This document shows, one piece after another, positions 8,189 to 17,206 of a stretch of DNA of 64,000 bases. Position numbers and translations under genes: made by a program. The notes below the pieces were generated by a model. The model searched no databases. It saw only the letters and a program-made list of their open reading frames with translations, and was not told the DNA's origin. How positions within the stretch are numbered: position 1 is the stretch's first letter; each line of letters opens with the position of its first letter. Origin of the DNA: JAAFIW01 sp031414805. GTDB lineage: Bacteria > Pseudomonadota > Gammaproteobacteria > Burkholderiales > Burkholderiaceae_C. The stretch spans positions 62,001-126,000 of the forward strand of contig JANOQJ010000014.1 of assembly GCA_031414805.1 (NCBI GenBank), given 5' to 3'.

Positions 8189-9382
8189 TTAGGGTGGCAG
8201 CAATGACGCGCCAGTAAGTCGGTGGTGCTCTTTGCTGGCAAAACGGTCGGTCATCCCCGCAATGTAATCAGCCACGGCGCGGTGGCGGTCGGGTCGACTG
8301 GCGAAGCTGGCGCGCATTTCCTGCGGCTGCTGGCTGTACGCGTCAAACAGCTCATGCACAACCTGCTGCGCCAGCCCGGTCATTTGGGTGACTTGCGGGT
8401 GCCGGTATAGCTTGTGCATCAAAAACTGTTTGAGCGGGGCAGCATCCTGGCGCATCGCTTCGCTGAAGCACACAACGGGCGCGGCTTGTCGCACAGCCTG
8501 CACGCTGTCGGGTTGGTAGTGGTTCAGGGCTGAGCGAGTGGCATCTATCACGTCGTATACCTGGGCACTGAGCAGGCGACGAATTGCTTCGTAGAGCAAA
8601 CGTCGCTGGTTCTCAGGCTGGGCAAGGTGCGGGTGCTCGACCAGCGCTTGCAGGCGATAGCGCTCAAACAGCGCAATTTCCTGGAGTTGCTGCATCGAGA
8701 TCAGACCTGAGCGCACACCGTCGTCCACGTCGTGTGCGTTGTACGCAATCTCGTCGGCCAGGTTGCACAGCTGGGCCTCCAGGCTGGGCTGTGTGCGGCC
8801 CAGAAAGCGCAGTCCCACGCCGCCGGGCTCCATTGCCTCCAACTTGCGCGCATTGGCTGCAGAACAGTGCTTGAGAATACCCTCGCGGGTTTCAAAGCAC
8901 AGGTTCAAGCCGTCAAACTGGGCATAGCGGTGCTCCAGTTCGTCCACCACACGCAAGCTTTGCAAGTTGTGCTCAAAACCATGCCAATCGTCGTGCGCAG
9001 TGCGTTCGGCTGTGACCGCCGCCAAACAAGCATTCAGCGCGTCTTGCCCCGCGTGGCCAAAGGGTGTGTGCCCCAAGTCGTGGGACAAGGCAATAGCTTC
9101 CACCAAGTCTTCATTGAGCCGCAAAGCTCGTGCGATAGAACGCGCCAGTTGCGCCACTTCCAGCGAATGCGTCATCCGCGTGCGAAACAAGTCGCCTTCG
9201 TGGTTCAGAAACACCTGGGTTTTGTAGACCAATCGGCGAAACGCCGTGGAGTGAACGATGCGGTCGCGATCACGCTGAAAATCGGTTCGGGTGGGAGCAT
9301 CGGGCTCCACATGGGCACGCCCGAGTGATTGACCCGGGTGACAGGCATACGGCGCATGGGCTGAACTTGAGATCAAAAACAA
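8189..9382 (-). CDS. dgt: dGTP triphosphohydrolase (HD superfamily)
   Basis: 397-residue cytoplasmic enzyme of the HD superfamily that splits dNTPs, classically dGTP, into nucleoside and triphosphate. The metal-binding residues are visible: RMTHSLEVAQ (first His), AIALSHDLGHTPFGHAG (HD pair) and NLADEIAYNAHDVDDG (later Asp). The RDRDRIVHSTAFRRLVYKTQ opening is standard for the family. The start is uncertain: the frame opens with TTG at 9382, inside a repeat copy. Cotranscription with aroB upstream is interrupted by that repeat. Confidence 0.92.
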   Translation of the reverse strand: MFLISSSAHAPYACHPGQSLGRAHVEPDAPTRTDFQRDRDRIVHSTAFRRLVYKTQVFLNHEGDLFRTRMTHSLEVAQLARSIARALRLNEDLVEAIALSHDLGHTPFGHAGQDALNACLAAVTAERTAHDDWHGFEHNLQSLRVVDELEHRYAQFDGLNLCFETREGILKHCSAANARKLEAMEPGGVGLRFLGRTQPSLEAQLCNLADEIAYNAHDVDDGVRSGLISMQQLQEIALFERYRLQALVEHPHLAQPENQRRLLYEAIRRLLSAQVYDVIDATRSALNHYQPDSVQAVRQAAPVVCFSEAMRQDAAPLKQFLMHKLYRHPQVTQMTGLAQQVVHELFDAYSQQPQEMRASFASRPDRHRAVADYIAGMTDRFASKEHHRLTGASLLPP

Positions 9383-9432
9383 GCCTTATAGCTCGTCAAT
9401 ACTGCTCGAGCAGCTATACTTTTAATAGCAAT
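9375..9432 (-). repeat. Dispersed repeat copy between aroB and dgt
   Basis: Reverse copy: AAGCCTTATAGCTCGTCAAT, ACTGCTCGAGCAGCTATACT, TTTAATAGC. The core here is a perfect 12-bp palindrome, CTGCTCGAGCAG. It overlaps the putative TTG start of dgt. Confidence 0.85.
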
Positions 9433-9445
9433 AATTTGGATTGAT

Positions 9446-10573
9446 CTAAGCACTGCATAACTCAATCACCTCTCCCACCAACGCATCAGGCGCAGTCCGC
9501 AACACAGCGCGCCCGGCACCCGGCCCCTCAATCAATACAAACCGAATCTCGCCGCCCTTGGCTTTCTTGTCCACACGCATCAGTTCCAGGTAGCGCGCCA
9601 CCCCAAGAGCAGGTGCGCGTATGGGCAAACCTGCACGCGCAACCAACGCCGTCAAGCGCTCAACAAACACCATATCCACCAAACCGAGCCGCTGCGACAA
9701 ATGCGCCGCCATCACCATCCCGCACCCAACCGCTTCGCCATGCAGCCATACGCCGAAACCCAACCCCGCTTCAATCGCATGGCCAAAAGTGTGACCAAAG
9801 TTCAAAATGGCACGAACACCTGACTCCCGCTCGTCCTGGCCCACCACATCCGCCTTGATCTCGCAACTGCGCTTGACCACATGAGCCAAGGCATCCATAT
9901 TCATCGCGAGCAACGAATCCATGTTCGCTTCCAACCACTCAAAAAACACCATGTCGGCAATAGGTCCGTACTTGATAACCTCCGCAAGCCCAGCACTCAA
10001 CTCCCGCCGAGGTAACGTTTTCAGGGTATTCAAGTCACAAATAACCAACTGGGGCTGATAAAAAGCCCCGATCATGTTTTTGCCTAATGGGTGGTTAATG
10101 CCCGTCTTCCCGCCAACAGAAGAATCAACCTGAGCCAATAGTGTGGTGGGAATCTGCACAAAAGATACACCACGCATGTAGCTGGAAGCTGCGAAACCGG
10201 TCATGTCTCCGATAACGCCGCCGCCTAGGGCGAATAGAACGGTGTCGCGATCACATGCATTCGCAAGTAGCGCATCGAAAATCAGGTTCAGCGTTTCCCA
10301 GCGCTTATGCTCTTCGCCGGGTTGCAAAACGACCTTCAGAATACGAGGATAAATCTCAACAAACTGATCGAGATAGCTTTGACCGTACAAGGCAAATACG
10401 TTTAAATCGCTAACAACAACAGCCGTAGATCCTGTAGGAAGATCCATTGCATCACACTGCCCAATCAACCCTGCTCCCACATAGATCGGGTATGAGTCTT
10501 TTGAAGTCTTAACCTGTAGCCTAGTCAAACTGACACCAATAACTGCGAAATTGAACAAACGCAAAACCTTCAA
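9446..10573 (-). CDS. aroB: 3-dehydroquinate synthase
   Basis: Second step of the shikimate pathway: NAD-dependent cyclisation of DAHP to 3-dehydroquinate in the cytoplasm. Recognised by PGEEHKRWETLN, ALGGGVIGDMTGFAAS, the QIPTTLLAQVDSSVGGKTGIN block and the metal-binding ILNFGHTFGHAIE. Length about 360-375 residues is normal. The frame opens with TTG at 10573, overlapping the aroK stop as TTGA; a start slightly further in would also fit. The aroK-aroB coupling is the usual arrangement behind pilQ in proteobacteria. Confidence 0.96.
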   Translation of the reverse strand: MKVLRLFNFAVIGVSLTRLQVKTSKDSYPIYVGAGLIGQCDAMDLPTGSTAVVVSDLNVFALYGQSYLDQFVEIYPRILKVVLQPGEEHKRWETLNLIFDALLANACDRDTVLFALGGGVIGDMTGFAASSYMRGVSFVQIPTTLLAQVDSSVGGKTGINHPLGKNMIGAFYQPQLVICDLNTLKTLPRRELSAGLAEVIKYGPIADMVFFEWLEANMDSLLAMNMDALAHVVKRSCEIKADVVGQDERESGVRAILNFGHTFGHAIEAGLGFGVWLHGEAVGCGMVMAAHLSQRLGLVDMVFVERLTALVARAGLPIRAPALGVARYLELMRVDKKAKGGEIRFVLIEGPGAGRAVLRTAPDALVGEVIELCSA

Positions 10574-11070
10574 AACGCGACATCAATAACCTCTTCAGCA
10601 ATATTTTGTGGGCTTTTATTGTCCACAGCTATCGCAAAGTGCGCTGTCTGTAGGTATAACGCGGAGCGCTCCGTCCAAAGAGTCTTGATACGGACCGACG
10701 GATCCTGAGCGTAAAAATGCGGCCTGTGGCTACTCGAGGAAAGCCTAGATACTAAAAAATCAGGATTTGCATTCAGGTATACCACACAAGAGAGTGATCT
10801 TAACAATCTGCGATTCTCCTGCTGGAGTATCACGCCACCGCCAGTTGAGAGGACTATATCGTCGGATTGGAGAACTGTAGCGAGCAAATTGGATTCACCA
10901 ACACGGAATGCATCTTCTCCATTTGCCTCAAAATACTCAGCTACAGTGCAAGCTTGATCTGTTTCAAACACGCTGTCCATATCAACAACTTGCTTGTTCA
11001 AAAGCTTACCAATCAAGCTGCTGACAGTGCTTTTCCCAGAACCCGGCAGCCCGATGAGTGAAAGTATCAC
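10570..11070 (-). CDS. aroK: Shikimate kinase
   Basis: 166-residue NMP-kinase-like enzyme that phosphorylates shikimate at O3 with ATP. Walker A is LIGLPGSGKSTV near the N-terminus; the shikimate-binding Asp lies in VDMDSVFE, the glycine-rich LSTGGGVILQ loop follows, and the RPHFYA lid is present. The start is GTG at 11070. It overlaps aroB by four bases and lies 31 bases behind the Ig-like lipoprotein gene, so it is very likely cotranscribed with the pilus operon. Confidence 0.95.
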   Translation of the reverse strand: MILSLIGLPGSGKSTVSSLIGKLLNKQVVDMDSVFETDQACTVAEYFEANGEDAFRVGESNLLATVLQSDDIVLSTGGGVILQQENRRLLRSLSCVVYLNANPDFLVSRLSSSSHRPHFYAQDPSVRIKTLWTERSALYLQTAHFAIAVDNKSPQNIAEEVIDVAF

Positions 11071-11101
11071 TGCTCTAAAAATCGGTAACTACGAACCGCT
11101 T

Positions 11102-13162
11102 CTAACCAGCGGTTTGACAATTCCTAAAACCATATGGTGGGGTCTGGAACGATCCATTCCTGACATCACCCTCTAAAACATCAGACACGAAACCTCTCTC
11201 CGCTTGACCCTGCGAACCTAAAACGCTAGTAGTCACCCTAATTCTGTAGTAGAGCCACCCCCCAAACCGCTGCGAATACTCGACTTTTACTGCGAGAAAC
11301 CCATTAGAGTTAGTCGATGTTATAGTGGGTATATCATAACTTATCAACAAATCGCTTTTCCGCGGTTCAAGCGTGGGCTGTCCATTTACATCTAAACTTG
11401 CGTCGATATTCTCACCAGCGTCAACAATTCCATTTCTATTAGAATCTTCATTCAAACACCAATAACCTGCCAAAGTTGTTGTAACGCCACCTATAGTTGT
11501 CGTATAGGAATAGATGGAGGGCTCGGCAGGCGATGTTTGTATCGGGAAAGAGTAAGGAGCCCAATCCCGACTCTTGCGATACTGAACGAGATCTACGGAA
11601 ATATCGACAGGAGCATTGACAATAGGCTTACCAGCAGCATCAGCGACCGATATTACAAATCGTTTGGTATATATACCTCCTGCAGATCCAATAAGATTAT
11701 CGTCACCAATAGATACAGCAAGCGCCTGACCGGCAACGGTAAGGAAAACGGTCACAGCATTTGGACAATCGGCTACAGAAATGAAGTCTACAGGTGAATA
11801 GCATGCTCTGACAAAAACTCCATTAGTGGAGCTTGCATTTTGACCAGCAATATATTGAGCCCTAGCCTGCCCAGTAACATCAGTATACACAGTTTGTGTA
11901 CCTGTTGAAATTGAAGCGCCGAGTGCCGGCAGACCAGTTGTCAGATCCTCAAACCGGACGCGAACGTTTTGAATGGGGTTATTTAGGGAATCCAAGAAAT
12001 TCAACCTAAGTGTTGACTGGTTCGCAGTTGAACCCGGGGTGTTAACAGCCAAAACGTTAGGTGTGGCAGCCAAAGAAGGTGAAGCCCCCACTGGTATGAC
12101 GGCAATCGGTACGACTGAATCGAATACACGCACCTGAAATTCTGAGGAACTGACACCTACACCACGGGCGGTCACTGTGTAAAGTCCCGGAACCGCTGGT
12201 GCTCTAAAAGTGCTTGTTGCGATTCCTAGCAAACCTGTGACGATAGGGGCACCAGTCTGTACGGGGAGCGTTCCCGAAAAAGTTATTGCAACACCTGGGA
12301 TAGGGTTTGAAGCAAAATCCGTTACGACTGCGGTGATGGTACCAATTTGGCCAGGTGAGGGACTAGAGGGTAGTGTAGCCAGTACAATTTTACTGCCGAC
12401 AACTTGAATTGAAGTCGTTCTTGAAATATTATTAATCAAAGCAGTAACAAACACCTCTCTGTTGGACTTGTCACTACCAATAGTAATATTACCCCTGTAT
12501 GCTCCATCAGCGCCTGTGGTATTTCCGGAAGACGCACCAAAAGCGGCAGATTGGCCTATCGTGACGTTAACGGCAGCATCCGGCACTATATTACGCGTAG
12601 AGTTTAAAGCCGTTACCGTTAAGACTACAGTATCAAGTCCGCTATTACTAATGTTGTTTTTGTTGGTGGATAAAATAATATCCGTAACTGACAGAGTTGC
12701 GGTGCTAGGGGATATGGACGAAGTGCCGGTTCCTACTACTTGAATAGCCGCAGTCTTTGCTATACCATTAATGCGCACAGAAACCGCCAAGGTTCGAGTG
12801 GTTCTATCGTCTGCCAATCTAATATCACCTTTAAACGTTCCATCAGCAGCAGTAGATGTACCACTGGCAGAAGTGAATACAGCACCAGACCCAACCGCCA
12901 CCTGTACCGACGCGCCGGCGACTACGTTTCTACTTACATTCAATGCGGTAACAGTAAGCTCGACCTTGTCTAGGCCGCTGCCATCCAGGGTATTTTTGTT
13001 GGTGGCAACCAAAAAGTCTGTAACCGAAACGGTGGCTGTGTCTTGACCCGGAACAGTAGCGCTTGTGTTGGAAGATGCCCCTGGACTTCCGCCGCCCCCG
13101 CCACACGCAGTCAACAGAAACATAAGCATTGAGAGAACAACGAATTTGAATTTGGAGGTCAT
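11102..13162 (-). CDS. Ig-like (Big_1-type) repeat lipoprotein of the pilus operon
   Basis: 686 residues beginning with a lipoprotein signal, LMFLLTAC followed by five Gly. Two clearly homologous repeats of about 105 residues (roughly 42-145 and 154-257) share SVTD..TNKN..SGLD.V.LTVTALN and end IQVVG. A third, invasin-like domain begins near ITAVVTDFASNPIPGVAITF, with more beta-sandwich material behind it. The C-terminus has several Cys. The gene lies 33 bases after pilQ and 31 before aroK, where most relatives have nothing, so a surface or outer-membrane role next to the secretin is likely. Adhesin or pilus-tip cofactor are both guesses. Confidence 0.75.
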   Translation of the reverse strand: MTSKFKFVVLSMLMFLLTACGGGGGSPGASSNTSATVPGQDTATVSVTDFLVATNKNTLDGSGLDKVELTVTALNVSRNVVAGASVQVAVGSGAVFTSASGTSTAADGTFKGDIRLADDRTTRTLAVSVRINGIAKTAAIQVVGTGTSSISPSTATLSVTDIILSTNKNNISNSGLDTVVLTVTALNSTRNIVPDAAVNVTIGQSAAFGASSGNTTGADGAYRGNITIGSDKSNREVFVTALINNISRTTSIQVVGSKIVLATLPSSPSPGQIGTITAVVTDFASNPIPGVAITFSGTLPVQTGAPIVTGLLGIATSTFRAPAVPGLYTVTARGVGVSSSEFQVRVFDSVVPIAVIPVGASPSLAATPNVLAVNTPGSTANQSTLRLNFLDSLNNPIQNVRVRFEDLTTGLPALGASISTGTQTVYTDVTGQARAQYIAGQNASSTNGVFVRACYSPVDFISVADCPNAVTVFLTVAGQALAVSIGDDNLIGSAGGIYTKRFVISVADAAGKPIVNAPVDISVDLVQYRKSRDWAPYSFPIQTSPAEPSIYSYTTTIGGVTTTLAGYWCLNEDSNRNGIVDAGENIDASLDVNGQPTLEPRKSDLLISYDIPTITSTNSNGFLAVKVEYSQRFGGWLYYRIRVTTSVLGSQGQAERGFVSDVLEGDVRNGSFQTPPYGFRNCQTAG

Positions 13163-13195
13163 GGATCGGATTTTCGTAATTTAAATTGTCAGATT

Positions 13196-15340
13196 TTACC
13201 GAGCTGCTGCTTTGTCGGAAATCATTTTCGGAGTAATGAATACCAGCATCTCTTGTTTACTAGCGGTGCGCGATTTGCTTTTGAATAGGTTACCAACGGC
13301 GGGCAAATCACCTAAAAACGGGACTTTGGTCTCATTCTCGGTTTCGTTCAACTCAAATATACCACCAATCACAACAGTACCGCCGTTTTCCACAAGAACC
13401 TGCGTTTTGATGTGTTTAGTATTAATTGCGATTCCCGCAGCAGTAGTTTCACCCCGGCTGTCCTTATTAATATCCAGATCCAGAATAATATTTCCTTCTG
13501 GCGTAATCTGAGGCGTTACTTCAAGTTTCAAGTTTGCTTTACGAAAAGCGACAGATGTCGCGCCGCTGGAGGTCGCCTGTTGATAGGGAAATTCTGTGCC
13601 CTGCTCTATGAGAGCCTTAGTCTGATCAGCCGTAACAATTCGAGGACTCGAAACTAATTTACCCTTGCCATCCGCCTCTAGAGCAGATAGCTCCAAATTT
13701 AGGAATCGATTTGCGCTAGCACTAAACAGTGATATTGCGAAAGACGCTGCATTGAAGCCACCCTGACCTACAGCCGGCAGGTTCACAAAATTTGTGTTGA
13801 TAGTATCAAGCGTCGCGGAACTTTCCCCCGTAGTACCCGCTACTGCATTGTAAGTGCCACCAAACGCGACCCTATTAGTTCCAGATACTGCATATCCCGG
13901 GTCGCCTCCCCTTAGACCTCGTAGATCGCTTCCACCAAGTCGGACTCCTAGTGATTTGCCGAATGTATCCGAGGCTTCAACTATTCTAGCTTCGATCAAC
14001 ACTTGCCGGACAGCGATATCTAGTTTCAATATTAACTGCTGGACTTGCTCAAGCTTCGCCCCGATATCACTAACAAAAAGTTGATTAGTCCTTGGTTCGG
14101 CGATGACGCTTCCGCGTGGACTCAAAATTCTCGCACTTGCTGCGCTTCCACCGCTACCGCTTGCTGTTAGTTGCGCGGCGATATCTACAGCCTTTGTATA
14201 ATTTAGTTGAAATGCCTGCGTCCTTACCGGCTCAAGATTCTGAAGCGCCGCTTTTGACTCCAGGTCAAGCTTCTCTTTGCTCGCGATTTCGTCTTTTGGG
14301 GCAATCCAAAGAACATTCCCCGACTTACGCATACCGAGCCCTTTAGCCTGAAGAATAATGTCCAACGCTTGATCCCACGGTACGTCTTTCAATCTCAGGG
14401 TAACTCCGCCCGTCACCGAATCAGACGTCACGACGTTGAAATTAGTGAAATCGGCGATCACTTGAAGTAAGGATCTGACTTCGATGTTCTGAAAGTTCAG
14501 CGACAGCTTCTCACCGCTGTAGCCCGGCCCCTGGGTGAGCTTGCCTGGGTCTACCTTTTGTTGCCGTACTTCCACGACGAACTGGTTGTCACTCTGGTAG
14601 GCGCTGTGCTCCCACGCCCCTTTGGGTTCAACTACTACCCTGACTCTGTCTCCTGTTTGAAAGGTAGTCACGGTTTGAACAGGCGTCCCAAAGTCTCCAA
14701 CATCGAGACGTCGTCGAAGCCCCTCAGGAAGAGTTGATTTTAAAAACTCCACGACAAGCGTTTGTCCTTGCTGCCTTATGTCAACACCGACTTGGTTATT
14801 GGCCAGATCAACAACGATCCGTCCAGAGCCGTCAGGACCGCGGCGAAAATCAACATCTCTCAAAGCGAGATTCTCACGGTTTCTGCCCTCAGCAAACGCA
14901 GCCACTGGTGCATTTACTTGAGGTGATGCGGTAGAAGAATCCAGGGAGACAAGTAACGACTTCCCAACGATTTGTGTTCGATAGGAGGCTGCACTTTTCA
15001 AATTCAATACAAGCCTCGTCCGGTCGCCTGACTGGACGACATTGACAGATTTAAGATTACCCTGATTGATCTCGACGACGGATCTACCCATGCTGTTCAA
15101 CACGCCTGGAAAGTCCAATGCGATTCGTGCAGGAGTCTGCACCACAAAACCAGTCGGAGCGGCGGCGAGCGCTTGTGAAAAATCCACACGAACCACCTCA
15201 ACACCACCCTGAAGAGATGAGCTAATTGATTCGATCGCGCTATTTTGGGCACTAGATAAACTGCTTCCAGAAATTAAAAGCAAACCCACCAGCCAGCACC
15301 GAAAGGCATGTTTTTGTACGTTGAAATTTGGATGCCTCAT
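13196..15340 (-). CDS. pilQ: Type IV pilus secretin PilQ
   Basis: Outer-membrane secretin through which the pilus fibre leaves the cell. After a signal peptide (residues 1-31, ending SSLSSAQ) come AMIN domains that bind peptidoglycan (about 35-280), a secretin STN/N0 domain (LSLNFQNIEVRSLLQVIADF), an N1 domain and the C-terminal secretin barrel (VLIEARIVEAS through GGTVVIGGIFE and KVPFLGDLPAVGNLFKS). 714 residues is normal. The ATG at 15340 overlaps the pilP stop as ATGA, which decides the start. Confidence 0.96.
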   Translation of the reverse strand: MRHPNFNVQKHAFRCWLVGLLLISGSSLSSAQNSAIESISSSLQGGVEVVRVDFSQALAAAPTGFVVQTPARIALDFPGVLNSMGRSVVEINQGNLKSVNVVQSGDRTRLVLNLKSAASYRTQIVGKSLLVSLDSSTASPQVNAPVAAFAEGRNRENLALRDVDFRRGPDGSGRIVVDLANNQVGVDIRQQGQTLVVEFLKSTLPEGLRRRLDVGDFGTPVQTVTTFQTGDRVRVVVEPKGAWEHSAYQSDNQFVVEVRQQKVDPGKLTQGPGYSGEKLSLNFQNIEVRSLLQVIADFTNFNVVTSDSVTGGVTLRLKDVPWDQALDIILQAKGLGMRKSGNVLWIAPKDEIASKEKLDLESKAALQNLEPVRTQAFQLNYTKAVDIAAQLTASGSGGSAASARILSPRGSVIAEPRTNQLFVSDIGAKLEQVQQLILKLDIAVRQVLIEARIVEASDTFGKSLGVRLGGSDLRGLRGGDPGYAVSGTNRVAFGGTYNAVAGTTGESSATLDTINTNFVNLPAVGQGGFNAASFAISLFSASANRFLNLELSALEADGKGKLVSSPRIVTADQTKALIEQGTEFPYQQATSSGATSVAFRKANLKLEVTPQITPEGNIILDLDINKDSRGETTAAGIAINTKHIKTQVLVENGGTVVIGGIFELNETENETKVPFLGDLPAVGNLFKSKSRTASKQEMLVFITPKMISDKAAAR

Positions 15341-15882
15341 TTCGACCTCTCTTGTAGTTGAAGCGTAGCAACACGCTCGATCCATTCGCCCGCAGCGTCC
15401 TGAACTATTTCACGCAGTACCACCTCAGTTTCGGATATTTTGGATATCCGACCGTAGTTCTGACCAAGATAGTTACCCGCTTTAACCTGGTACAGCAAAT
15501 TATCGACTCGAACCAGTGCGACGGGAGCTCCCGTACTCAACAAGGTTCCAACCATTGCAACTGAATCCAATGGATATCCCTCCAACACTTCTTTGCGACG
15601 GGAAAGCTCCGGCGCTATGAGCGCTGCATTTGCGGTACTTTGAGAGGATTCTCTCTTCAATGCCTGAGTAAGCTTCAAATTACTGAATGGATCAATTGAT
15701 GCTTCCTGAACATACGACTGAGGCACAAATTTCTTGGGCTCAGATATTGGATCTACGCGAGGACGCGTCAGATTTCGTTGCTCCGTCATCCAAACATCAA
15801 TTTCTTCCTGCTCAGACGACCCGCAGGCGCTGACCAGTAGCAGGGCGCACAATATTCCAGAAACGCTACTTTTCGAGGTCAT
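15337..15882 (-). CDS. pilP: Type IV pilus lipoprotein PilP
   Basis: 181-residue inner-membrane lipoprotein with lipobox LLLVSACG. PilP links the PilNO dimer to the PilQ secretin. The C-terminal homology domain is visible as EGYPLDSVAMVGTL, VDNLLYQVKAGNYLG.NYG and VVLREIVQDAAGEWIER. The gene overlaps pilO upstream and pilQ downstream by four bases each, giving tight translational coupling. Confidence 0.95.
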   Translation of the reverse strand: MTSKSSVSGILCALLLVSACGSSEQEEIDVWMTEQRNLTRPRVDPISEPKKFVPQSYVQEASIDPFSNLKLTQALKRESSQSTANAALIAPELSRRKEVLEGYPLDSVAMVGTLLSTGAPVALVRVDNLLYQVKAGNYLGQNYGRISKISETEVVLREIVQDAAGEWIERVATLQLQERSK

Positions 15883-16556
15883 TTGCCAGCTCCTTTAGGA
15901 GCAGACGCTGCAGCCTTTCGCTGAGCAGCAACCTCCTCTTGATCCAAGTACCGAAAGGTCTTTGCTGTCGCCTCCAACACCAAAGTGCCATCGCGTCCAG
16001 AGGTAACACCTAGGTTATTTAAGGTAACTATTCGAGACAAGTTGGCTATGTCAGAAGCAAAGGAGCCTATGTCGTGGTACTTCCCGCTGACTTTCAGTGC
16101 AATTGGAAGTTCCGCGTAGTATTCTTTAACGGTTGCTTGACCTGGTTTAAATGACTCGAATTGAAGACTTCTACCGAGACCGGCCTGATTGATATCAGAC
16201 AAAAGAGCATCCATCTCTGCTTTGCTGGGCAACTGCTTTTCTAGTTGCGTCACATACTGCTGAACTTGCTCTCGCTGCTTTTTTAGCGCTTCAAGGTTCA
16301 CGGCTTGGACCAACTTTTTCTTGTAGTCTTCCCGTAACGTCATTTCCTTTGTTCTCTCCGCCTCCAACTCATCCGCAGAACCGCTTAACCATACAAACCA
16401 CAGAGCCGTCACAATGGCAGCAATCAAGGCGATACACAGCGCTGCTCTTGGTAATAGAGGCCAAGTGGCAGGATCATTGGGGTTCAAACCCCTGAATTGA
16501 CCCGCAAACCACTGCGATAGCGCCTGGGCGTCAAATTTTGAGGAAGCAGTTGCCAT
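15879..16556 (-). CDS. pilO: Type IV pilus inner-membrane protein PilO
   Basis: 225 residues: a short cytoplasmic N-terminus, one transmembrane helix (LCIALIAAIVTALWFVWLSG), a coiled coil (about 65-120) and the ferredoxin-like PilO domain (ADLPS-type stretch QLPSKAEMDALLSDINQAGL, then YAELPIALKVSGKYHDIGSF). It forms the PilN-PilO heterodimer of the alignment subcomplex. The start lies 11 bases after the pilN stop. Confidence 0.95.
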   Translation of the reverse strand: MATASSKFDAQALSQWFAGQFRGLNPNDPATWPLLPRAALCIALIAAIVTALWFVWLSGSADELEAERTKEMTLREDYKKKLVQAVNLEALKKQREQVQQYVTQLEKQLPSKAEMDALLSDINQAGLGRSLQFESFKPGQATVKEYYAELPIALKVSGKYHDIGSFASDIANLSRIVTLNNLGVTSGRDGTLVLEATAKTFRYLDQEEVAAQRKAAASAPKGAGK

Positions 16557-16567
16557 ACGCGTGGAAG

Positions 16568-17206
16568 TTAGGTTTTCGCCGAAGCTGGCTTTGCACTGAG
16601 TGGCGCAACAGTATCGCCAACAACCGGTGCGGGCTTTTTCAGTTCACTTGCCTTGACCAGTTGGGCACGTATATCGAATTTGGATACCCGCCGCTGCTCC
16701 CTGGGGCTTAAGGATATTGTATTTGTCACAATCTCAATCAAATCTGGTTTTCTTAACCAATCGCTGTTGTTCGTCAAGTTTCGCAGCAACTCTGAAACGC
16801 GTTCGTTAGATTGGGCAAACCCAGACAGAGTAATAACCTGATTTTCTTGCTTTAGGCTGGTTACATAAACTCCGTCGGGCAGCTGACGAACGAGCTCATT
16901 CAAGAGGTGAACTGGCAAATTCCTGTCGGCTTGCAAATCTTCCACAGCTTGCTGTCTTGCTTTTAACGCAGCGATTTCTGATTGCAAGGTGGTGATGTCT
17001 TTTATTTGACCCTCAAGCCTGCTGATCTCATTCTTCAGAATCGTATTTTTATTCTGCTGCGCCGAAATCTGCCCCTGGTACCATAAAAAAACAATCCCCG
17101 CCAGCACACCCCCGACCAACGCAGCAGCGCCAAGGGAAGCATAAAACGCATCGCGCCTGCGCTTTCTTGCAGCCTCCCGGTGTGGCAGTAAGTTAACCAG
17201 AATCAC
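16568..17206 (-). CDS. pilN: Type IV pilus inner-membrane protein PilN
   Basis: 212 residues starting ILVNLLPHREAARKRRRDAF, the conserved cytoplasmic tail that docks into PilM. One transmembrane helix, a coiled coil and the periplasmic PilN domain (LPDGVYVTSLKQENQVITLS) follow. The start codon is GTG at 17206, overlapping the pilM stop as GTGA. Confidence 0.95.
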   Translation of the reverse strand: MILVNLLPHREAARKRRRDAFYASLGAAALVGGVLAGIVFLWYQGQISAQQNKNTILKNEISRLEGQIKDITTLQSEIAALKARQQAVEDLQADRNLPVHLLNELVRQLPDGVYVTSLKQENQVITLSGFAQSNERVSELLRNLTNNSDWLRKPDLIEIVTNTISLSPREQRRVSKFDIRAQLVKASELKKPAPVVGDTVAPLSAKPASAKT

